A stretch of DNA of 64,000 nt from Prorocentrum cordatum (Eukaryota > Sar > Dinophyceae > Prorocentrales > Prorocentraceae). This document shows positions 53,466 to 64,000 of this stretch, piece by piece. The notes beneath the pieces are model-generated. The model worked only from the letters and a program-made list of their open reading frames with translations, did no database searches and was not told the DNA's origin. The translations under genes and the position numbers were made by a program. Positions within the stretch are counted from its first letter, which is position 1, and each line of letters begins with the position of its first letter. The stretch spans positions 612,245-676,244 of the forward strand of contig CAUYUJ010014760.1 in assembly GCA_963575745.1 (NCBI GenBank). Reading direction: 5' to 3'.

Positions 53466-54480
53466 AAATCTTTTTGGGATTGGCGCATGCCACTGGGTTC
53501 GCGGCATCTCCGCCGATCCGGCGTGTAAACTACAAGGAGCCTCAGCAAGAGCTTCAGCTCTGAGCCTAATCAAGAGCTTCAGCTCTGCTTGGGGGGGATC
53601 GCCAGGGTGGCTCTGCCGGGGAAGGGGGGGAGGGGGGGGTCGGTCCCCAATCTGGCGTTCTATTAATGATTTGCGCATCCCCAAAATGTTTCGGGGGGTC
53701 CCAAAGACTCCCCTCAAATCTGGCCGCTACCGCTCCCAGGACCCTCCCCTACGAACCCTCCCCTGACCTCCCCTGGAGAAGAAAGGAACCCCCATTCCCC
53801 GGACCCTCCCCGGCCCCCCCCCGACCCTGAACTAGGGAGAAGAAAAAGGACCGGAATAAACGAATGAGGAGGCCACAGAGCCGCGAAGGTCACCGAATCC
53901 GGAACACCTCGGATCGGCGGCACTGGCCGGCATTACAATCTTCTTGGGTTTGGCGCGTGCCCGTTTGGGTTCGCGGCATTTCCCCAGGTGATATTCTCGA
54001 ACCCGAAAGGCCACCAGACAGTCCAACAGGGCCCCGAAGACGGCCCAAGAGGCCCAGACCTCAAATTGCCAAATTCGGTTGAGCTTGGCGCGTGCCCCGT
54101 GGGGGTCCCAGCATCTCCTCGCGTAACTTGTTCGGACCCAAGAGGGCCCCCCCACAGGCCAAGAGGGCCCCGAGAGGCCACAAAAACGGCCCAAGAGGCC
54201 AAGACCCCCACTAGCCAAATCTGTTTGGGCTTGGCGCGCGCCGCTTGGGGTTCCCGACAAATCCCTGCGTGACTTGTTCGAACCCAGAAGGGTCCCCATG
54301 CGGGCCAAAAAGGCCATGGGACGCCCCCTAGACGGCCCCCAAAATGGCCCCAAGTCGCCGAATGATCCGTCCAAGATGCCCAAGATGGCCCCAAAAGGGC
54401 CAGGAAACCTTCGGGGCTCCCCAAGAGAGACCCACAAGCCTTCCCAAGAGGGCCCCGAGAGACCAAAACTATCCCGGCAA
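53460..54480 (+). repeat. ~145-bp repeat with TTGGCGCGTGCC block plus GGCCCAAGAGG tracts
   Basis: The block CCAAATC-TTTTGGG, TTGGCGCGTGCC, GGGTTCGCGGCATCTCC recurs at about 53463, 53938, 54067 and 54217. The last three are about 130-150 bp apart, with GGCCCAAGAGGCC-type sequence between them. Beyond 54.29 kb only the GGCCCCAAGA-type tract continues. At 53549-53590 the hairpin-forming AAGAGCTTCAGCTCTG occurs twice. Confidence 0.75.
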
Positions 54481-54580
54481 AGCAACCTGACAGCGATGTG
54501 TAGGAGCATATCTGGAAGCATTCCCCTTAAGATTCAGATGAGAATCCCGTTGTAGAATTCTGCTGTTCTCGCAATCGTAG

Positions 54581-55954
54581 TCGCATTCGCGGTGACAGTC
54601 GCAGTGGCAACGGCAGTCGCAGTCACAGCCTCAGCCTCAGCCTGCCTCAGCCTTAGCCTCAGCCTGCTTCAGCCTCAGCATCAGTCTGCCTTCAGCCTCG
54701 GCCTCAGCCTCAGCCTGCCTCAGCCTCACCTTGCATCAGCCTCAGCCTCAGCCTCAGCCTGCCTCAGCATCAGCCTGCCTCAGCCTCAGCCTCAGCCTGC
54801 CCTCTCAGCCTCAGCCTGCTTCAGCCTCAGCCTCAGTCTGCCGTCGGCCTCGGCCTCAGCCTCAGCCTGCCTCAGCCTCAGCCTGCATCAGCCTCAGCCT
54901 CAGCCTCAGCCTGCCTCAGCCTCACCCTGCTCAGCCTCAGCCTCAGCCTCAGCCTCAGCCTCAGCCTCAGCCTCAGCCTGCTTCAGCCTCAGCCTCAGTC
55001 TGCCTGCAGCCTCGGCCTCAGCCTCAGCCTCAGCCTGCCTCAGCCTGAACCTGCCTCAGCCTGCCTCAGCCTCAGCCTGCCTCAGCCTCAGCCTCAGCCT
55101 GCCTCAGCCTCAGCCTCAGCCTGCTTCAGCCTCAACCTCAGCCTGCCTCAGCCTCGACCTCAGCATCAGCCTGCCTCAGCCTCAGCCTGCATCAGCCTCA
55201 GCCTCAGCATCAGCTTGCCTCAGCCTCAGCCTCAGCCTGCCTCAGCCTCAGCCTCAGCCTGCTTCAGCCTCAGCCTCAGTCTGCCTTCAGCCTCGGCCTC
55301 AGCCTCAGCCTGCCTCAGCCTCAGCCTGCATCAGCCTCAGCCTCAGCCTCAGCCTGCCTCAGCATCAGCCTCAGCCTCAGCCTCAGCCTCAGCCTGCCTC
55401 AGCCTCAGCCTCAGCCTGCTTCAGCCTCAGCCTCAGTCTGCCTTCAGCCTCGGCCTCAGCCTCAGCCTCAGCCTCAGCCTCAGCCTCCTGCCTCAGCCTC
55501 AGCCTCAGCCTCAGCCTCAGCCTCAGCCTCAGCCTGCCTCCTCAGCCTGCCTCAGCCTCAGCCTGCCTCAGCCTCAGCCTCAGCCTGCTTCAGTCTCTGC
55601 CCCAGTCTGCCGTCAGCGTCGGCCTCAGCCTCAGCCTGCCTCAGCATCAGCCTGCGTCAACCTCAGCCTCAACCTGCCTCAGCCTGAGCCTCAGCCTCAG
55701 CCTGCTTCAGCCTCAGCCTCAGTCTGCCTTCAGCCTCGGCCTCGGCCTCAGCCTGCATCAGCCTCAGCCTCAGCCTCAGCCTGCCTCAGCATCAGCCTGC
55801 CTCAGCATCAGCCTGCCTCAGCCTCAGCATCAGCCTGCCTCAGCCTCAACCTCAGCCTGCTCCAGCCTCAGCCTCAGTCTGCCTTCAGCCTCGGCCTCAG
55901 CCTCAGGCTGCCTCAGCCTCAGCCTGCCACAGCCTCAGCATCAGCGTGTCTCAG
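54581..55954 (+). repeat. 1.4-kb (CAGCCT)n hexanucleotide array
   Basis: CAGCCT repeated with occasional GCCTGCCT, CAGCAT and a longer unit GCTTCAGCCTCAGCCTCAGT then CTGCCTTCAGCCTCGGCC, which recurs several times, so a higher-order repeat is present. Open frames are Ala/Ser or Gln/Pro dipeptide patterns. Confidence 0.96.
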
Positions 55955-56322
55955 CATTCAAAATGTTGCCAGGGAATGGAGATCTGGGAACTCGAAGAAC
56001 ACGAAACGGCCTACAGTTGGCTCCGGGCATTCAAAATCATGCCCAGGAATGCAATTCTGGGAACTCGAAGACCACGAAGTGGCCTACAGTTGGCTCCGGG
56101 CATTCAAAATCATGCCCGGGAATGGAGTTCTGGGAACTCGAAGACCACGAAGTGGCCTACAGTTGGCTCCGAACATTCAAAATCATGCCCAGGAGTGGAG
56201 TTCTGGAAACTCGAAAAACACGAAGTGGCCTACAGTTGGCTCCGGGCACTCAAAATCATGTCCAGGAATGGAATTTTGGGAACTCGAAGACCACGAAATG
56301 CGCTACTGCTTGCTAACAACAA
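55955..56322 (+). repeat. 73-bp tandem repeat, five copies
   Basis: Exact 73-bp spacing of CATTCAAAATCATGCC (55955, 56028, 56101, 56174, 56247). Each unit carries GGGAACTCGAAGACCACGAA and GTGGCCTACAGTTGGCTCCG. Copies differ by a few substitutions only, so the amplification is recent. Confidence 0.97.
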
Positions 56323-56923
56323 ATTCCCGGATTCCCACGCGGATCCCGTCCGGATCCCGCCCAAATCCCCCTGGGGAGTCATGATGCTCTCCTTTGACCC
56401 TACTACAATCCTATCAGTCTTCGCTGTTAGGTAAACGTGGAATTATGTTCCATGGGTGTGTTTTGTTGGGCCCTCCATGTTCTAGGTTCCGACTCCCCGA
56501 AACGCCCCAAGAGCCCCGGATGGCCGCGCGGAAAGGCACGGGAATAACTGCACGCATGGAATACAGAGAGATAGAAAGTACAAGTAGGGGGGGCGTGCTA
56601 TAAGATAGCATGCTATTTTTCCTCTAGCGGGGGCCAGGGCGCGCCCGTCGCCCGCGCGCCAGACGTGAACCACGACGGCGGCACACAAGGAAGGCGGGAC
56701 GGAGGCGAAGGAGGGCAGGCTGAAATACGCATGGCAACCACAGCTCCTACACCTCTTGCAAATGAAAGGCCGACTCAGCCTCAGTCCACGAACTTCCTCT
56801 TATCGTTACCGTAGCCTTGGTAAACGTAGCCGTTTGGATACCGTAGACTTCGCCAGCAATCCCAAAGCGTTTGCGACACGCAGCCTGTGCAGCCACGCGA
56901 ACACGTAGGCCTCGAGAACGCCC
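56323..56923. other. No recognisable gene
   Basis: Mixed sequence. Contains GGATCCCGTCCGGATCCCGC near 56340 and CACGTAGGCC-like pieces. No coding text recognised. Confidence 0.5.
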
Positions 56924-59543
56924 CTAGGAGAGGCCAACCCAGGGATTGTCAAATCCTGATTCGCCCGCAGTTTCCCCCATCTCCCTCATGGAACTCTTCG
57001 GCTCGGAGCCGACGGGGTCGCACTGATACCCAGCTCGCTCCAAGTAGCGGGGTGTTTGGGGCGAGCTCTTGGGGATCAGGTTTACAAGGGAAGATCCAAG
57101 CTCGTCCATCTTCAGGTCGAAGTCCTCTATCGGCTTGCCCGAGTCAACGTGGGCACTCGGACACGCGGCAGGCACAGCCCGCGCCAGAAGGTGCATACTG
57201 GCCGTGCGGCCCCATAGCTTGCACCATTCAGGGACAGGCTATTTCTGCTGGTTTCCGTCGCAGATCCCCCTCATTGTGGTAGCGTGGATCCAGAGCTTGG
57301 CGACGTCAATACTGCCTTCGAACTGGCGGCACGGCCTATGAACGCGCATCTTGCGATTGGCTGCGCGGCGTCTGCAAACCACCTTCATCTCGAAAATGCA
57401 CGGGTACGGATTCATCTCGGGACCCGCGTCAGGGGACATGCGCACCATAGAGCGGGTGCAACTGGCGCGGCGGGTTGTCCTTCGCAATGGAAGCCGAAGA
57501 TGACGTTCGTGCTCGAAGGTCGCAGCATCAGCCTGCATGGACCTTCCTTGGCCCAAATAGAAGCAAGAGCTGCCAAGTTGGCGCCGTGGCACGCGGCCTG
57601 GACGACGGCATCCCGGCTGCTAAAGGCTGCGTTTTGCGACATCACCCTGGCACGCGCTACGGGCGCATCAGCAAGCCGCCACTGCCTGGTCGGGCACGCG
57701 ATCGGGCCCTGGCCATGGGGGCCGTGGATGCCCGAGAACATGCACGAAAGAAATTTGATCCTTTCGCAGCTGGATGTCCCAGATTGAGCTTCCATAACCA
57801 AACCGTTCAAAGCAGTCGTAGAAACAGGAAGCGTCGATCACGCGGCCCCTTGTCACGTCGGCCTTGGCGCAGTCCTTCCAGTTGGGGCTCAGCACCTCCT
57901 CGAAGGCCTGCCTTCTACTTTCTCAACCAGCTTGTTGCCCGGCCTCATTGGGCGCTAATGTAGTTCTCTTCGGGCCCAAGAGACCCTGGTCCCTCTCCGC
58001 TGGAGATTATCCAGAGGATTGGAGACGCGCTGTTCGAGTGTCACCGCGGCGTTCGCGCCCTCCTGCGGGGCTTCCGCAGCTGTAGGTGCATTGTCTACAT
58101 ATCCCTCGAGAACACGCGCGGCCTTTGCCACCTCGCGGTAGCTGGCAATAACGCGCTTCAGATCCTCGCTCTGCTCCCTCGTTCAGTTGTCCGCGATCTG
58201 CTCCGAAAGATCCCGGCGCCCGGCCTCGCCGTCCTGCGCCAGCTCCCCCCAGGCCGTCGTCCACGAGCTTCTTCTCCTCCTGGGATGCGCGCCAGAGGTT
58301 CGCGAAAATATTCGGAATGTCCCCGAGGCTCCCCCGTGCGATGTCTGACGCAATGCGAGTGCTCGCGGAGTCTTCGACCTGGGCCTTCGCGCAGGCGGCG
58401 GAGTAGCCATAGACAAGCTCGCAATATTGTTCCTGGGCCGCGTCCGTCAGGTCGCTCACCGCGGCCTCGGCGTCGAACGCGCTGCGCGCCGCAACCAAAT
58501 GAACAGCTTCCCTGACGGGAACGGACGTCGACAGTTTCATCCAGACATGGAAGTTAGGGCATCTCTGGCATTGATGTTGGACTGCAAGCATCTCAACCAC
58601 CTGCTCGTTGATGGCCGCGGTAGGGCCCTGAGCTCAATCACCCATCGTCTGCCGAGCTCGGCTCCTCAACGCCAGATAATACATCAGGTCGTCGGTGGGC
58701 CAGCGTCCGTTCTTCTCCCCCGCATCGGGCGGCCCCCCCTGCGCCGTCGCCCACTTTCTCGCCTGATATTGCATCGCCTCGGCCTCCGCCACCCCCCTCT
58801 GCATCTGCAGGAATTTCCTCGCCCCCCACGCCCGCGACGCATGGCAGCGGCAGTTGACATGCCAGCAGCAAGTCTCGTCGATGGAGAAGGTCGTCAATAT
58901 TAGCCCATGCGCGGCATTCGTCTCCAGCAAAAAATCCTGGAACATCCCAGCACGCCCGGCGCCCCGCCTTGCCGCGACGGCGCCGGCGCGGCCCTGTGAT
59001 CCAAAGATATCCCAGGAAGCAATCCGCGTCGTTCAAGCGCGGTGGGTCCGTGATCTCGTCAGTCGGGGTCGCCGCCAAGTCGCCCGGAGAAACGTCCAGT
59101 CCATGTAATTTTTGAAGCTCCCTACTGGCTGCGTATCTGACGGCGCGGTCGAGTCCCAGGTTCCGCTCGCGGGCAACACCCGCACCCCTCGGGTCGATCC
59201 TTCCCACTGGCGTAGAAACCGCGCGCGGGAATGCCACCCTCCGGCTCCGGCGGTGGACTTGGGCGGACACGCTGCCATGCTAATCGGGAACCAGGACGTA
59301 GACACCAACGGTCCCGACGTACTTCGGCCAGGGGAGTGCTGGCTAGGGGCTGGACGGCTGCGTTTCCTCGACTGTCTCCTTGACCGCGTCGTCGTCGACG
59401 TTTTCTTCGGTGGGAGGTAGCTGGGCAGACCAAGGTGCACCAGCAGTGCGACTCTTGGGTCCCGCAGCTGCCTCGTGTTTTACTTCGGACAGAGCCTGTA
59501 GTCGCGCCAGCTCCTCTCGCGCCCTTCCCTCTGCATCAGCCAA
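56924..59543 (-). pseudogene. Unidentified minus-strand coding remnants
   Basis: Strong protein-like text in several frames: EAAVSDLTDAAQEQYCELVY (58.5 kb), DIARGSLGDIPNIFANLWRA (58.3 kb), GRVIDASCFYDCFERFGYGS (57.8 kb), FEMKVVCRRRAANRKM (57.4 kb), IEDFDLKMDELGSSLVNLIP (57.1 kb) and a coiled coil REELARLQALSEVKHEAAAG (59.5 kb). All run on the minus strand and need at least six frame joins. I do not recognise the family. It could be an element ORF or an intron-rich host gene; non-canonical dinoflagellate introns cannot be excluded. Confidence 0.5.
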
Positions 59544-59599
59544 GAGCCTTTCCTTCGCGCAGGCTTCGCAGGACGTCTCGGGGCGCTGCAGGGAGTCGC

Positions 59600-61310
59600 G
59601 AGCAGGGTCGGGGCCAGGCGCTGCGCCCGGCGATCCAAGGATGGGATCCCCCTCCTGCTCTTCATCACCATCGCTCGACGCTCGAACTCGCGTCCACGAC
59701 GTCCTCGGCCTGCCCGGTCTGGTGCTTGAGCCTCTGGCTCACACGGCGCCCCTGCTTCTGGGCCCCCATTGCTTCGGCAGCTCGCATGGTCAAGGGGCCA
59801 GTGCGTCTGCCGAAAAGCGTCCGACCCAGATTCTCCCTAGTCGGTTCTCGAAGCCACTTCAAAACCTTCGCAGCTTCCTTCAAAGCCGCCAGCAAGCCGA
59901 CGTTGCTCCTCTTGCCCTTCAGGGCGCACTTGCCCGTGGATCCGCACTCGCAGCACCCTCTGGAAGTAGCGGTTCCAGGCGGCCCAGGCGTGGAAGGTGT
60001 AGGTCGACTGCGAGAGCTGGTTCATTCTAGCGCGTCGGATGCGTTGCATCTCCGAACGCACCGCGAACCTGTAGAGGAAGGTCGGCAGTCCCTGCGCGCA
60101 GCCTTGTCCCCGACCTCGGGCCCCTCCACTTCTGCGACGTTGGCCTCGAGTCCCTCGGACTGGCGTCGAGCTTGCACGAGTCTGGTATCCGCCTCGCGTC
60201 GATGCTGGATCAGCGCGTTCTTGGTCTGGGGCAGCTCCAGACACCCATCTAGCTGGAGCCGTTGAGAATCAGTGCGGTTGTCGTGGCCCGCCGCCAGCAG
60301 AGCGACGATCCTCTGTCGCCGAGAGAGTGAGATTCCATCCACATGCTCCACGTGGTCCGCAGTGCCCTTAAGGCAACGTATGTCCGCCTCGAACTTTTGG
60401 CCGGCGGCCGTCAAGAGCGCCGCGCGCCCTTTGAAGTGATGAATAGTTGGGATCGGTTCGGACGGCATCCATTCCATGGGAAGGGATTCAGGAAGCTCGA
60501 GGAGGTCCACGTTGTCGTCGATGGATCTCGTTGCGTTCGTTCACCTTCCGCGCACTCTTCTCGGACTCGCCTCGACGCTTGATGATCTTCCGACTCGAGC
60601 GCCCCATCTTCTCCTCCACCTGCCGCTCGTTGCCAGGTGAGATGCGCCCAGGGTCGACATCCTCCATGGCCCCCAGGCCCACGGCATCGCTCTCGTCACT
60701 ATCGCGGGCGGGAGTGCCACGGCCCTTCGAGCGTAGACGATGCTGACGATGCTGGGCGCGCGGATTCTGCGCGGCGGTGGACACGCGCCGCTCATCGCGA
60801 AGCTTCTCGTCGACCTCCGCGGCCCCCTGAACGCCCGAACCCGCGGGGCCCGGGCAGCTCTCGTTTGGGCGAGCCCACCCCAGAGTCCTTCGAAGGAAGC
60901 CCCGAGGCTTCTCGCGCGCCCCGCCAGCTCTCTCCTTGGAGCCCAGGGAAGAAAGGCGCGCAGGGATGGCCAGGAGGAAGTGCACCCGGCGCTGAGCCTT
61001 CGGCGGATGAGGCGCCAGCCCGGCCCGCGCAGCTTTGAGGACTGGCCCGGGGGCCATCGGCCGCTGCAACCGGAGATCCGCTTGAACTGGCCTCCCGCTC
61101 GTCCGCCAGGTCATCGCGCTCCACGCAGTCGTGAAGTAATCCTCGTCGTCGCCGTCGCAATCGACGCCGGTCTCGCTCGGAACTGGGGGGTCGAGCGGAC
61201 GCATCACAGATCCAGGCGCCGGCCCCGTCCGGCGGCGTGGCTCCGCGGGCAGGGGGGGCCGCGGCCACGAAACCAGAGTCGCAGGCCGTGGGCGACGGCG
61301 CATCGCGACG
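59600..61310 (-). pseudogene. Unidentified minus-strand coding remnants, upstream part
   Basis: Minus frames include EEKMGRSSRKIIKRRGESEK (about 60.6 kb), SLSRRQRIVALLAAGHDNRT (60.3 kb), EMQRIRRARMNQLSQSTYTF (60.05 kb) and LAALKEAAKVLKWLREPTRE (59.9 kb). The last continues in a shifted frame as SCEACAKERLLADAEGRARE, so at least part belongs with the segment to the left. Basic, helical, no catalytic motif. It lies just past the Copia2 RNase H in minus sense. Confidence 0.45.
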
Positions 61311-61514
61311 TGCTGACACGCCCGCTGCGCGATGAAGAAGCGGAAATCACGCGACGAGCAGGCCGAGTGGAGGAGGTGGAAAGTTTCGGAGGTGTAGTCG
61401 GCGCAGTGCTCGACGGGTGAATGCGATTCAGAACGTTGGGCATCGGATTGCGTTTCCCGGTGGTCAGCCTAAATGCTTTCCTCCGTGACATTTCTTGTTT
61501 TTCTCCAGCAATGC

Positions 61515-61875
61515 GTAACTTAGCCGTCTGCATGAGTTGCACGAGAAGCTGCGCATGTCCTTTTCAACTTCGTCAAACCATCCGCGGGATTAAGTTCGCG
61601 CGGGACCCAGCGACACTGACCGTCGAATTTCCCCAAGGAGTCCCGAACCACGGCAATATCCAAGGCTGCTCGCTTTTTGGTCGAAGCAAGCTGTCCCCGA
61701 TTGATGCAGGCACACAGATATCTTGCATCGGTCATGGCGGTGATGTCCAGGTCGGAGCTTTGCTCCAGGATGGTCGTGACTCGGATCTCTCGGTTCAGGG
61801 CCTGTCGATTTGAGCTCGCAAAGATAATCCTTCACGATAAAAATCCGCGGGCCCCCCCGCGCTACCGTAGCCAAA
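61515..61875 (-). pseudogene. Copia2 RNase H C-terminal part
   Basis: Reads DLDITAMTDARYLCACINRG, then KKRAALDIAVVRDSLGKFDG and RWVPRELNPADGLTKLKR. The T-D-A-R/C-x-L-x-D/A-x-I start, the R-x-ALDIA helix and the RWVP-x-x-x-NPAD-x-LTK ending are diagnostic of one class of dinoflagellate Copia pol. A frame change near 61.73 kb separates it from the preceding text. Confidence 0.8.
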
Positions 61876-61879
61876 ACCC

Positions 61880-62480
61880 CGGGCGCGGCGTTGGCCCCCA
61901 GCGCCGGGGTAGAACTCCCAGCGCGCTCAGTCGCATGGAAGTGCCACGCAAAGATGCTGACGTCCGCTTCCTTCCCCGGCAGAAGGCCTTGGTTTGGTCT
62001 GCTGCGCAGACAACCCCGCCTGTCCGAGGGCGCCCTGGCCCCGCGCCCTTGAGATCCGAACCAGAATCACACGGAGCGGCACGGCGGAGACGAATGAAGC
62101 GCGCAGTCTTGATGGCGATATTGGCATCGGCGCCCTCGAGGCGTCGCTGCGCGGCATTCGCCTCGATGGGACCTTTCGCCGCGGAGTTGGGCGGAGCGCT
62201 GCTCGGGAGAGATGCGCCCCCCGAGCCACTGGGCGCGCCTCCCCTTCGCGCCCAGTTGAGTTCCCCAAGCATGCCGCGCCTAGCCGCGCCCTGGCGCGGC
62301 CAGTAGCTAGAGATTATCGCGGCGCCCTCGCGGTAGACTAATATGTCGAGCTCGTTATGCAAAGTGCCGCGCCACAGAGGTCGCGAAGTAAAATATTTTG
62401 AGTCGTCGCAGCGTGCGCCCGCCATGCCCCATTGCGCCCTCCATGAACTCAATCCATTTTTCGGGCTTGGTCCGCGCGCG
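61880..62480 (-). pseudogene. Copia2 RT thumb / RNase H start
   Basis: A long open minus frame contains RRGMLGELNWARRGGAPSGS and later EANAAQRRLEGADANIAIKT. This corresponds to the YR-x-x-LGEL-x-WA, then AN-x-x-x-R-x-x-K region that connects RT and RNase H in Copia. The tail of the frame is degraded. Confidence 0.6.
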
Positions 62481-62534
62481 AACGCGGGAAAATGGCATCG
62501 AAAACTTTGTTTCGATTTCAACGAGTCTGGACAC

Positions 62535-63460
62535 TTACCCAGGGCGCCTGTCAATAGTTTCGCACATGAGTACGTCGCAGGGCGCCAGAGGATGGCGGGC
62601 AAAACCGCCGTAGAAAACTGTCAGAAGACTTCTGCGCCAGCCTGGGGGGCCAGGGACAAATCCGCAAACTTCTGCCAGCAATTCAATCGCAAGCAACTCG
62701 CTGGGATCCTCGCCAGGGACGCCTTCCGCAGCGGGCGGGGCGAAGGAAACGCGCCCCCCCCCCCCCCCCCTCTCCCTGATGTCGGAGCACGTGAATCCAA
62801 GCGGCCTTGGCGCCGCCAACCCAGGCCTTAGTCGCAATGGAAGACAGGGGTTCGCAGAGCGAGCGACACATCCGCTTTAGAGGGCGCAGGCGCAGTGCGA
62901 CCCAACGCAGATTAATGCCCAGGCCATGAAGTGCACGGACAATCCATCTCGAATTAGAATCGCAATTCTTGGGGGCAGCAGAATCATTGAGCATGTCGTC
63001 GTAGTCGCCCCCCCTTATCTTTCCATGTGCCGTGCCAGCGAAAAGGACTCATTCGTCTGGTGTGTTTTGCGGTAGATTTCTGCGCCAGCAGCTCTTCTGT
63101 GGGCGCGCGCTGCTTTGGCGCCGTCAGATCCTTCAGCGCACATCGCAGACCATTCTTCGCGGCGGCTGCCATTCGGTCCAAGAAGCCGCTGTTTAAGATG
63201 ATCAGGTAGCGGATTGATGTTGATTTCATGGGCGGGGCGCATCTTCTCGATGAAGAATGGTCTCGAGGTGTTGAAGTAGGCCCAAGGTAAGCCGCTTCTG
63301 CCTGACATGCCGCGTAGATGTTGTGCAGGTCGGGGGATCTTGTGCGCCTCCGACAAATCATCTGCCACCAGAACAATATGACTGCTATCCACGTAGTAGG
63401 TAACCAGTTCACCTGCAGAACCCGCACATGGAAACGTAGAAGGTGCCATCGTTGTTGGCG
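62535..63460 (-). pseudogene. Copia2 RT amino part and palm
   Basis: The first part reads KQRLLGPNGSRREEWSAMCA (about 63.2 kb). The palm reads GFTCSDIRERGGGGG (about 62.79 kb), then RVSFAPPAAEGVPGEDP and EVCGFVPGPPGWRRSLLTVF (about 62.66-62.60 kb). These match SDI-x-x-AFLQG, PP-x-EG-x-PG-x-x-P and the VYGL-x-x-GP-x-x-W motif, with VYGL changed to VCGF. The catalytic DD pair was not found. The glycine run is a C17 tract. Confidence 0.72.
62754..62770 (+). repeat. C17 homopolymer inside Copia2 RT
   Basis: Seventeen C in a row. On the minus strand it encodes glycines and sits between the SDIRE block and the SFAPP block. Confidence 0.97.
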
Positions 63461-63660
63461 CAGGCGGCGGCGGCGGGCCAGGGCATGTCTGAGCCTCGCC
63501 GCGCGGCTGCGCGGGAAATCCCCCCCAGCGCATGCGCCACAGAGATCTGTCGCGACCCGGGCTCGCTCTGCGGTTCAGCAGGGGATGCGATGTCCAAGCG
63601 GGGTCGCACTTACCGCGCATCGCTCCGAGGTGCTGCACGTGCCAAACCAGGTGCATCGTA

Positions 63661-64000
63661 GCTCTCCGCCATTAGATGCATTTCAAGTTCCTTAGCTCGT
63701 GGCCGTTGTGGCTTCCGACCTGCGTCAACGCCTGAGTCATCGGGGGCCCCGCCAGCTTCTGCTGCCTCGGGGTCGCGTGGGAGTTCGCCCCCGGGAAATC
63801 TGGGCCTGTCCTTTCTAGCGACGTCGACGCAACTACGAGCGCCGCGCGCGCGAGGCCAATGCTGAGGACGCGAAGATGACGGTCGACCATCTCGATGCCT
63901 CTACTTTCATCCTAAATAGCACGACTCATCCGTTCATTTGCCACGCGTTCATTTGCCACGCGCGACAACGCGCCACGCACGTTGATCCAGGCCCCCGAAA
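63661..64000. other. Window end; possible further Copia2 upstream sequence
   Basis: A minus frame near 63.73-63.67 kb reads KELEMHLMAESYDAPGLARA and may extend the Copia2 polyprotein. The last 80 bp contain a direct repeat of GTTCATTTGCCACGCG. Otherwise nothing. Confidence 0.4.

Larger units (their letters stand above)
61500..63660 (-). mobile_element. Copia2: Copia-like pol remnant
   Basis: Minus order: RT amino part (63.5-63.0 kb), RT palm start (62.8-62.55 kb), RT thumb (62.4-61.9 kb), RNase H end (61.87-61.52 kb). It belongs to a different Copia subfamily from Copia1: the final motif is NPADGLTKL rather than a GHGDMSEALTK type. Multiple frames and a C17 tract break the frame. No LTRs recognised. 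Confidence 0.7.

Noticed and set aside
53549-53590. AAGAGCTTCAGCTCTG hairpins as terminators or regulatory sites
   Set aside because: Only two copies in repetitive DNA with no gene next to them; a duplication explains them.
54592-56316. A 574-codon Ala/Ser/Leu-rich open frame
   Set aside because: It is the CAGCCT repeat plus the 73-bp repeat read in one frame.

Overview
This window looks like non-genic, repeat-dominated nuclear DNA of a dinoflagellate. The evidence is the very GC-rich sequence and the dense microsatellites and G/C homopolymers. It is also the particular retroelement remnants: non-LTR elements with dinoflagellate-style domains, including a C-terminal LFSG/cytosine-methyltransferase-like domain, and Copia-like pol fragments. 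The genus cannot be fixed from sequence alone; Prorocentrum-like or Symbiodiniaceae-like are both possible. I found no intact host gene, no convincing tRNA or rRNA, and no spliced-leader gene. Domain names below come from reading motifs by eye, with no database search.

Layout. 0-0.2 kb: end of a dispersed repeat (called RepA here). 2.1-12.7 kb: a decayed LINE-like element on the minus strand (LINE1). Its endonuclease, reverse transcriptase (RT) and RNase H parts are in the right order but are split by three tandem arrays (17-bp, 101-bp and 89-bp units). 12.7-15.2 kb: nothing recognisable. 15.2-17.3 kb: unidentified minus-strand coding remnants. 17.5-20.6 kb: a Copia-like pol remnant (Copia1). 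20.5-34.1 kb: repeats, comprising TTCCAAT and TAGGCCTA families, a 1.4-kb GTG tract, a 163-bp tandem array between inverted arms, the GGCCCCAAGA composite repeat (RepC) and RepA arrays. 34.95-43.56 kb: a nearly full-length but dead LINE (LINE2). It runs, in minus-strand order, zinc finger/coiled-coil ORF, RNase H, endonuclease, RT, C2H2 fingers, methyltransferase-like domain. 44.25-46.45 kb: part of a third LINE (LINE3). 49.1-49.7 kb: a coiled-coil coding remnant. 50.3-56.3 kb: large simple and tandem arrays (ATC, RepC, a CCCGAACGACTCACACCA unit, a 145-bp unit, CAGCCT, a 73-bp unit). 56.9-61.3 kb: unidentified minus-strand coding remnants. 61.5-63.7 kb: a second Copia-like pol remnant (Copia2).

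All protein-coding remnants that I can recognise lie on the minus strand, and all carry frameshifts, stops or lost catalytic residues. The window is best read as a graveyard of same-orientation retroelements invaded and expanded by tandem repeats. The most interesting points are the RepA element with short terminal inverted repeats sitting inside an RT gene, the three ordered copies of RepC, two Copia RT genes broken by homopolymers at the same codon position, and two different RNase H placements among the LINEs.
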